From the NCBI RefSeq assembly GCF_900491935.1, contig NZ_UEXK01000004.1:2129868-2166624 (forward strand): 36,757 nucleotides of DNA, read 5' to 3'. Source of the DNA: Klenkia terrae (lineage in GTDB: Bacteria > Actinomycetota > Actinomycetes > Mycobacteriales > Geodermatophilaceae). Made by a program: the position numbers and the translations under genes. Shown piece by piece: positions 32,830 to 36,757 of this stretch. The notes beneath the pieces were generated by a model, which made no database searches, was not told the origin of the DNA, and saw only the letters and a program-made list of their open reading frames with translations. Position 1 is the stretch's first letter, and each line of letters begins with the position of its first letter.

Positions 32830-34449
32830 GGAGGGGGCCCGGAGGGTCCCCGATCGATCGACGGACGCGCTCGACCCGAGCGGAGCGGGCTCCTGGTCGC
32901 GGTGCGGTCCGGAGGACCGCGGTGTGCGCAGCCGCAGCCGGAAGCGGTCGGCGGTGTGGTCGAGGATGCCCCCGGCCGGGTCGTCGGTGCCCGGCCAGCT
33001 CCGCCGCACCCGGTCCAGCTCGGGGTGCCACACGTCGCGCACGACCAGCGCCATGAGCACCACGACGGCGACGTCGCGCACGCCCACGGCCAGGAAGAAC
33101 CACTGGACGTCGATGCCCTTGTTCTCGGTGCCCAGGTACCAGAGCAGGCGGGGCACCCACAGCACGGCCTCGGTGGCCTGCCAGAGCAGCAGCGACTGCC
33201 AGGCCGGTCGGGCCAGCACGGCCAGCGGGAGCAGCCACAGCGAGTACTGCGGGCTCCACACCTTGTTGACCAGCAGGAACCCGGCCACCAGCAGGAACGC
33301 GAGCTGGGCGACCCGGGGCCGCACCGGGGCCGACAGCGCCAGCCAGCCGACCGCGGCGCAGACCAGCAGCGTGGCGACCGCGACCCAGGTGTTGAGCACC
33401 GTCGGGCTCTGACCGGGGTCGAGCGGGCCGTCGAACAGCGCGTCGTCGGTGGCGGCCAGGGCGATGTTCCACAGCGTGTCCGGGTCGGCCGGGCGGCTGT
33501 CGTTGAGGCTGAAGAACAGCCGCCAGTTCTCCGGTGCCAGGAGCGCGATCGGCACGTTCACCACCAGCCAGGCGGCGGCCGCCGCCAGGGCGGTGCCGGC
33601 CCAGACCTGCAGCCGCCCGGCCCGCAGGCACAGCACCAGCAGGACGCCGAGCAGCAGCACCGGGTAGAGCTTGGCCGCCGTCCCCAGGCCGATGAGCGCG
33701 CCGGCCAGCACCGGGTGCCGGGTGGCCCACGCCCACATGGCCAGCGAGGCCAGGGCGACGGCGAACAGGTCCCAGTTGGTGAAGGCATGCACGACCAGCA
33801 GCGGTGACAGGCCGACCATGGCGGCGTCCCAGGGCCGGCGCCCGGCCAGCCCGACCACCGAGCGGGTGATCAGCAGCGCGCAGACGCTGAGCATCAGGCA
33901 GGTGACGACGTAGTAGCTCTGCACCGGCACCACGGTCGGCAGCAGCCCGACCGCCTGGGCCAGCGAGTCGTAGCCGCGGGACAGCACGGCGGCCAGCCAC
34001 ATGAAGCCGCCGGTGAGCACCGGGTACTCCATCGCGGAGTCCAGGTAGGGCACCTGGCCGGTGTCCAGGCCGCGCAGGCCGAACAGCGGCACGGTGTCGG
34101 AGTAGCAGAAGTGGGTGTACTGCTTGGAGCCCACCCAGTTGCCGTCCGCGCACGGGTTCTGCTTGGCCCAGGCCAGCGCGAGGCCGAGCACGGTGAACAG
34201 CAGCGCGATCCGCAGCGGGGTCCAGAACAGCGCCCGCCCGGTGACCGCGTGCCGGCCCCACGGGCCGCCGAACGCCTCGCTGGCCTGCGCAACCACCCGG
34301 TCGGTCCAGGTGGGCACCACCCGGTCCGGCCACGGCGGCGCGGCCACCTGCGGCGGCTCGCTGACCTGCGTCCCGACCTGCGCCGGGGACGGGACGGGCC
34401 CGCCCTCCGGCTGGTCGGCCGAGGACGGGCCCGTGTCCTGCGTGCTCAC
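32719..34449 (-). CDS. GT87-family membrane glycosyltransferase (Rv0051-like)
   Basis: A polytopic protein of 576 residues as read, with about ten membrane helices. The DUF2029/GT87 pattern is polyprenyl-phosphate-mannose-dependent transferase-like: WVGSKQYTHFCYSD loop, YLDSAMEYPVLTGGFMW, AFTNWDLFAVALA, GLGTAAKLYPVLLL and VNKVWSPQYSLWLLPL. The last three segments are diagnostic. The equivalent gene in M. tuberculosis (Rv0051) also sits between ponA1 and rpsF. The GTG at 34449 lies 13 bases after the PBP stop. The hydrophilic N-terminal 80 residues are Pro-rich. The last roughly 60 residues run antisense into the AP endonuclease gene and look non-native, and a hairpin at 32904-32920 marks a likely ancestral end. 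Confidence 0.88.
   Translation of the reverse strand: MSTQDTGPSSADQPEGGPVPSPAQVGTQVSEPPQVAAPPWPDRVVPTWTDRVVAQASEAFGGPWGRHAVTGRALFWTPLRIALLFTVLGLALAWAKQNPCADGNWVGSKQYTHFCYSDTVPLFGLRGLDTGQVPYLDSAMEYPVLTGGFMWLAAVLSRGYDSLAQAVGLLPTVVPVQSYYVVTCLMLSVCALLITRSVVGLAGRRPWDAAMVGLSPLLVVHAFTNWDLFAVALASLAMWAWATRHPVLAGALIGLGTAAKLYPVLLLGVLLVLCLRAGRLQVWAGTALAAAAAWLVVNVPIALLAPENWRLFFSLNDSRPADPDTLWNIALAATDDALFDGPLDPGQSPTVLNTWVAVATLLVCAAVGWLALSAPVRPRVAQLAFLLVAGFLLVNKVWSPQYSLWLLPLAVLARPAWQSLLLWQATEAVLWVPRLLWYLGTENKGIDVQWFFLAVGVRDVAVVVLMALVVRDVWHPELDRVRRSWPGTDDPAGGILDHTADRFRLRLRTPRSSGPHRDQEPAPLGSSASVDRSGTLRAPSSRQGVPDQADLPGVRGDVAGGLEDDGAAGGPRHLQE
32904..32920. terminator. Hairpin inside the GT87 tail
   Basis: GCGGTCC-GGA-GGACCGC is a perfect 7-bp stem within the C-terminal tail coding region of the GT87 gene and just beyond the AP endonuclease stop. 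Its position suggests a terminator for one or both convergent genes and supports an ancestral GT87 stop upstream of it. Confidence 0.45.
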
Positions 34450-34462
34450 CGGGTCAGTGTGC

Positions 34463-36757
34463 CTAACGCGTCGGCTGGCCCGGCGGGATGACCGCACCCG
34501 GTGGGGCGACGGTGGTCGTCGGCGTCGTCGTGGTGGGCGCCGCCGTCGTCGTCGGGGCCGGCGTCGTGGTCACCGGGGCCGGCGTGGTGGTCACCGGAGC
34601 CTGGGTGGTGGTCTCCGGGGCCTCGGACGTCGGACGGGGGGCCTGCGACGTGGTGACCGGGGCCTGCGTCGTCTCCTCGGGCACCGAGTTGCCGGTGTCC
34701 CCGTCGATGATCTGCTCGGTCGGCAGGTCCTCGACCGGTGTGCCGTCGAGCACCCGGTCCATGAACTCCTGCCAGATCTGCCCGGGCAGCCCGGAGCCGA
34801 AGATCGGGCCGCCGTCGGCGTTCTCGATCGCTGACGGGGTGTCCGACCCCATCCACACCGCCGTCGAGATCGACGGGGTGTACCCGACCATCCAGGCGTC
34901 GGTGTTGTCGCTGACGCTGCCCTGCAGGCCCTGGGTACCGGTCTTGCTGGCCACCGGGCGGTCGTCGTCCAGGCTGCGCCGGGAGTACTCGGCGACGCCC
35001 TCGGTGGACAGCGTGGTGTCGCTGGCGACCTCGGCCGGGATGGCCTGGGTGCCGGCGTCGACCACCGACTCGGGGGTGACGACGAGGCCGCCCTCGGAGT
35101 CGGTGACCTGGGCGATGTAGTGCGTGGCGTGCCGGACCCCGCCGTTGGCGAGGGTGGCGAAGCCGACTGCCTGGTCGACCGGGCGCACCTCGTACTCACC
35201 GATGCCGATCGCGGCACCGGTGAAGCCCTCCCGGTTGGCCAGGACCTTCGCGCCGTCCAGCGTGCCGCCCTGCCAGGTGTCGCCCAGGCCCATGGCGGCC
35301 AGCGCCGTCGTCCTTACGTTGTCCGGGCCGACCTCGTAGGCCAACCCGTAGAACGTCGTGTTCAGCGACCGGGTCATCGCCTGCACCAGCGTGCAGGAGG
35401 CGCAGGAGGCGCCCCCGGAGTTGCGGACCGGCTGGGTGCGGTCGGGGAAGGTCTGCGGCGAGCTGCCGTCGCGCCGGGAGTTGATCGCGATGCCCTGCTC
35501 CAGCGCGGTGGCCATCGCGTAGGGCTTGAACGACGAGCCCGGCGGCCGCTGCGCCTGCGCGTAGTCGAACCCGGTGCCGCTGGTGCCGCCGTAGTAGGCG
35601 AGCACGGCGCCGGTGCGGGGGTCGACGGCGACGAGGGCCTGGCGCAGCGTCTCGGGCTCGCCCTCCATCACCGAGTTCACCGTCTCCACGGCCGCCTGCT
35701 GGTAGGTCGGGTTGACCGTGGTGGTGATCCGGTAGCCGCCGCTGAGCACCTGGTCCTGGGTCAGGTCCAGCCGGGTCTGCATCTCCGCCAGCGCCTGCTG
35801 CACGATCAGCCCCTCGGGGCCGTCGGGCAGGCCCAGGGAAGACCCGGTCACCGGCAGCACGGCCGGGTAGGTGGACGCGCTGCGGTCCCCGGAGCTGAGC
35901 CAGCCCTGCTCGACCATGCCGTCCAGCACCAGGCCCCACCGGTCCTGGGAGCCCTCGGGGTTGTTGGCCGGGTCGTAGGCGCTGGGGCTGCGGACCAGGA
36001 CGGCGAGGACGGCGCCCTGCTGGGCGGTCAGCGCGCTGGCGTCGACCCCGAAGTAGGTCTGCGCGGCGGCCTGGATGCCGTAGGCACCGCGGCCGAAGTA
36101 GATGGTGTTGAGGTACCCCTCGAGGATCTCGTCCTTGGAGTAGTTGTTGTCCAGCTTCACCGCCAGGAACAGCTCCTGGAACTTGCGGCTGAACGTCTGG
36201 TCCGCCGTCAGCAGGGTGTTCTTCACGTACTGCTGGGTGATCGTCGACCCGCCCTGCGTCGACCCACCGGTCAGGTTGTTCCAGGCCGCCCGGGCGATGC
36301 CGGTGATCGAGATGCCGGGGTCGTCGTAGAAGTTGCGGTTCTCCGCGGCCAGGATCGCCTCGCGGGCCGGCTCGGACACCTGGTCCAGCGTCACCGCGAT
36401 CCGGTTCTCCGAGCCCAGCCGGGCCATCTCGGTGGTGCCGTCGGAGTAGTAGACGATCGTGGTCTGGGCCTGCGAGACGTCGTCCAGGCTGGGCACCGTG
36501 GTGTTGGCGTAGACCACGCCGACGAAGACGCCGAGCAGCACCAGGCCGCCGACGACCAGGGACGCGAGGACCTTGTAGATACGCCGGCGCTTCTGCTTCG
36601 CCGTCCGCTTGCCCTTGCCGCGCTTCTTGCCGGCCGGCCGGGCGGAGACCTTCGGGCCGTCACCGGTGCGGGATGCCGTCGTCCGGCCGCGGTCGGCCCG
36701 CTTGGCCGTGCGCGGGTCCGGGCGCCGGGGGTCGGGTCGCCCACCGCCGCCACCGGA
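34463..36757 (-). CDS. ponA: Class A penicillin-binding protein (PonA1-like), 5' end outside window
   Basis: At least 764 residues. The frame stays open to the window edge with no plausible start inside. A basic cytoplasmic segment (GKKRGKGKRTAKQKRRR) precedes one membrane helix (VLASLVVGGLVLLGVFVGVV). The GT51 transglycosylase domain has catalytic Glu in ILAAENRNFY and GGSTITQQYVKN. The transpeptidase domain has PPGSSFKPYA (SxxK), SLNTTF (SxN) and SKTGTQ (KTG). A Pro/Thr tail (TTTPAPVTTTPAP repeats) ends the protein; there is no PASTA domain. It polymerises and cross-links peptidoglycan outside the membrane. A Cys pair (CASC) lies ahead of the SxN motif. It is followed after 13 bases by the GT87 gene, as ponA1-Rv0051 in mycobacteria. 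Confidence 0.95.
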   Translation of the reverse strand, partial: SGGGGGRPDPRRPDPRTAKRADRGRTTASRTGDGPKVSARPAGKKRGKGKRTAKQKRRRIYKVLASLVVGGLVLLGVFVGVVYANTTVPSLDDVSQAQTTIVYYSDGTTEMARLGSENRIAVTLDQVSEPAREAILAAENRNFYDDPGISITGIARAAWNNLTGGSTQGGSTITQQYVKNTLLTADQTFSRKFQELFLAVKLDNNYSKDEILEGYLNTIYFGRGAYGIQAAAQTYFGVDASALTAQQGAVLAVLVRSPSAYDPANNPEGSQDRWGLVLDGMVEQGWLSSGDRSASTYPAVLPVTGSSLGLPDGPEGLIVQQALAEMQTRLDLTQDQVLSGGYRITTTVNPTYQQAAVETVNSVMEGEPETLRQALVAVDPRTGAVLAYYGGTSGTGFDYAQAQRPPGSSFKPYAMATALEQGIAINSRRDGSSPQTFPDRTQPVRNSGGASCASCTLVQAMTRSLNTTFYGLAYEVGPDNVRTTALAAMGLGDTWQGGTLDGAKVLANREGFTGAAIGIGEYEVRPVDQAVGFATLANGGVRHATHYIAQVTDSEGGLVVTPESVVDAGTQAIPAEVASDTTLSTEGVAEYSRRSLDDDRPVASKTGTQGLQGSVSDNTDAWMVGYTPSISTAVWMGSDTPSAIENADGGPIFGSGLPGQIWQEFMDRVLDGTPVEDLPTEQIIDGDTGNSVPEETTQAPVTTSQAPRPTSEAPETTTQAPVTTTPAPVTTTPAPTTTAAPTTTTPTTTVAPPGAVIPPGQPTR

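Overview
This window is very GC-rich chromosomal DNA with GTG, TTG and ATG starts and many 4-base start/stop overlaps. The block rpsF-ssb-rpsR-rplI-dnaB next to a class A penicillin-binding protein and a GT87 membrane protein is the order known from actinobacteria (M. tuberculosis ponA1-Rv0051-rpsF-ssb-rpsR1-rplI-dnaB). Protein style and gene content suggest a Geodermatophilaceae-like actinobacterium (Blastococcus, Geodermatophilus or Modestobacter type). That family assignment is inference. I see no tRNA, rRNA, CRISPR array, insertion sequence or prophage.

Layout. (1) 1-7690 is a glycerol locus. A minus-strand arm holds an IclR/GylR-type regulator, a glycerol kinase and glpD, and diverges from a plus-strand arm with a glycerol facilitator and a second glycerol kinase. 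Two matching 18-bp operator-like sites, core CGAC-N3-GTCG, lie upstream of glpD and between the two arms. Elaborate palindromes close both ends. (2) 7691-17850 holds phosphoglucomutase, a DUF4253 protein, a SWIM/SNF2 helicase, an alpha/beta hydrolase, a class I amidotransferase-like protein, a second helicase with a histone-like Lys/Ala tail, and an ElaA-type acetyltransferase. (3) 17884-21987 holds an NfeD/flotillin pair (flotillin frameshifted), DNA polymerase IV and a divergent methyltransferase.

(4) 21984-24620 is the most interesting part. A soluble SPFH-domain protein and an NAD-kinase-like protein with an altered GGDG motif form a coupled operon. It diverges from an NrtR-like NUDIX-winged-helix regulator. 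Two 21-bp repeats in the shared 79-bp intergenic region sit on the -35 and -10 of the SPFH promoter. This looks like an ADP-ribose/NAD-responsive SPFH module. (5) 24617-27280 holds a decayed MmcQ/YjbR gene, an HSL-type esterase, a cupin, a PCD-like/VOC fusion and a frameshifted fragment behind dnaB. (6) 27280-36757 is the conserved replication/ribosome/cell-wall block, with a surface protein and an endonuclease IV-like AP endonuclease inserted. The penicillin-binding protein runs off the right edge.

Three genes or remnants (flotillin, MmcQ/YjbR, post-dnaB fragment) carry apparent single-base frameshifts in short G/C-rich tracts, so sequencing error must be considered. All functional statements come from reading motifs. 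No database search was run.
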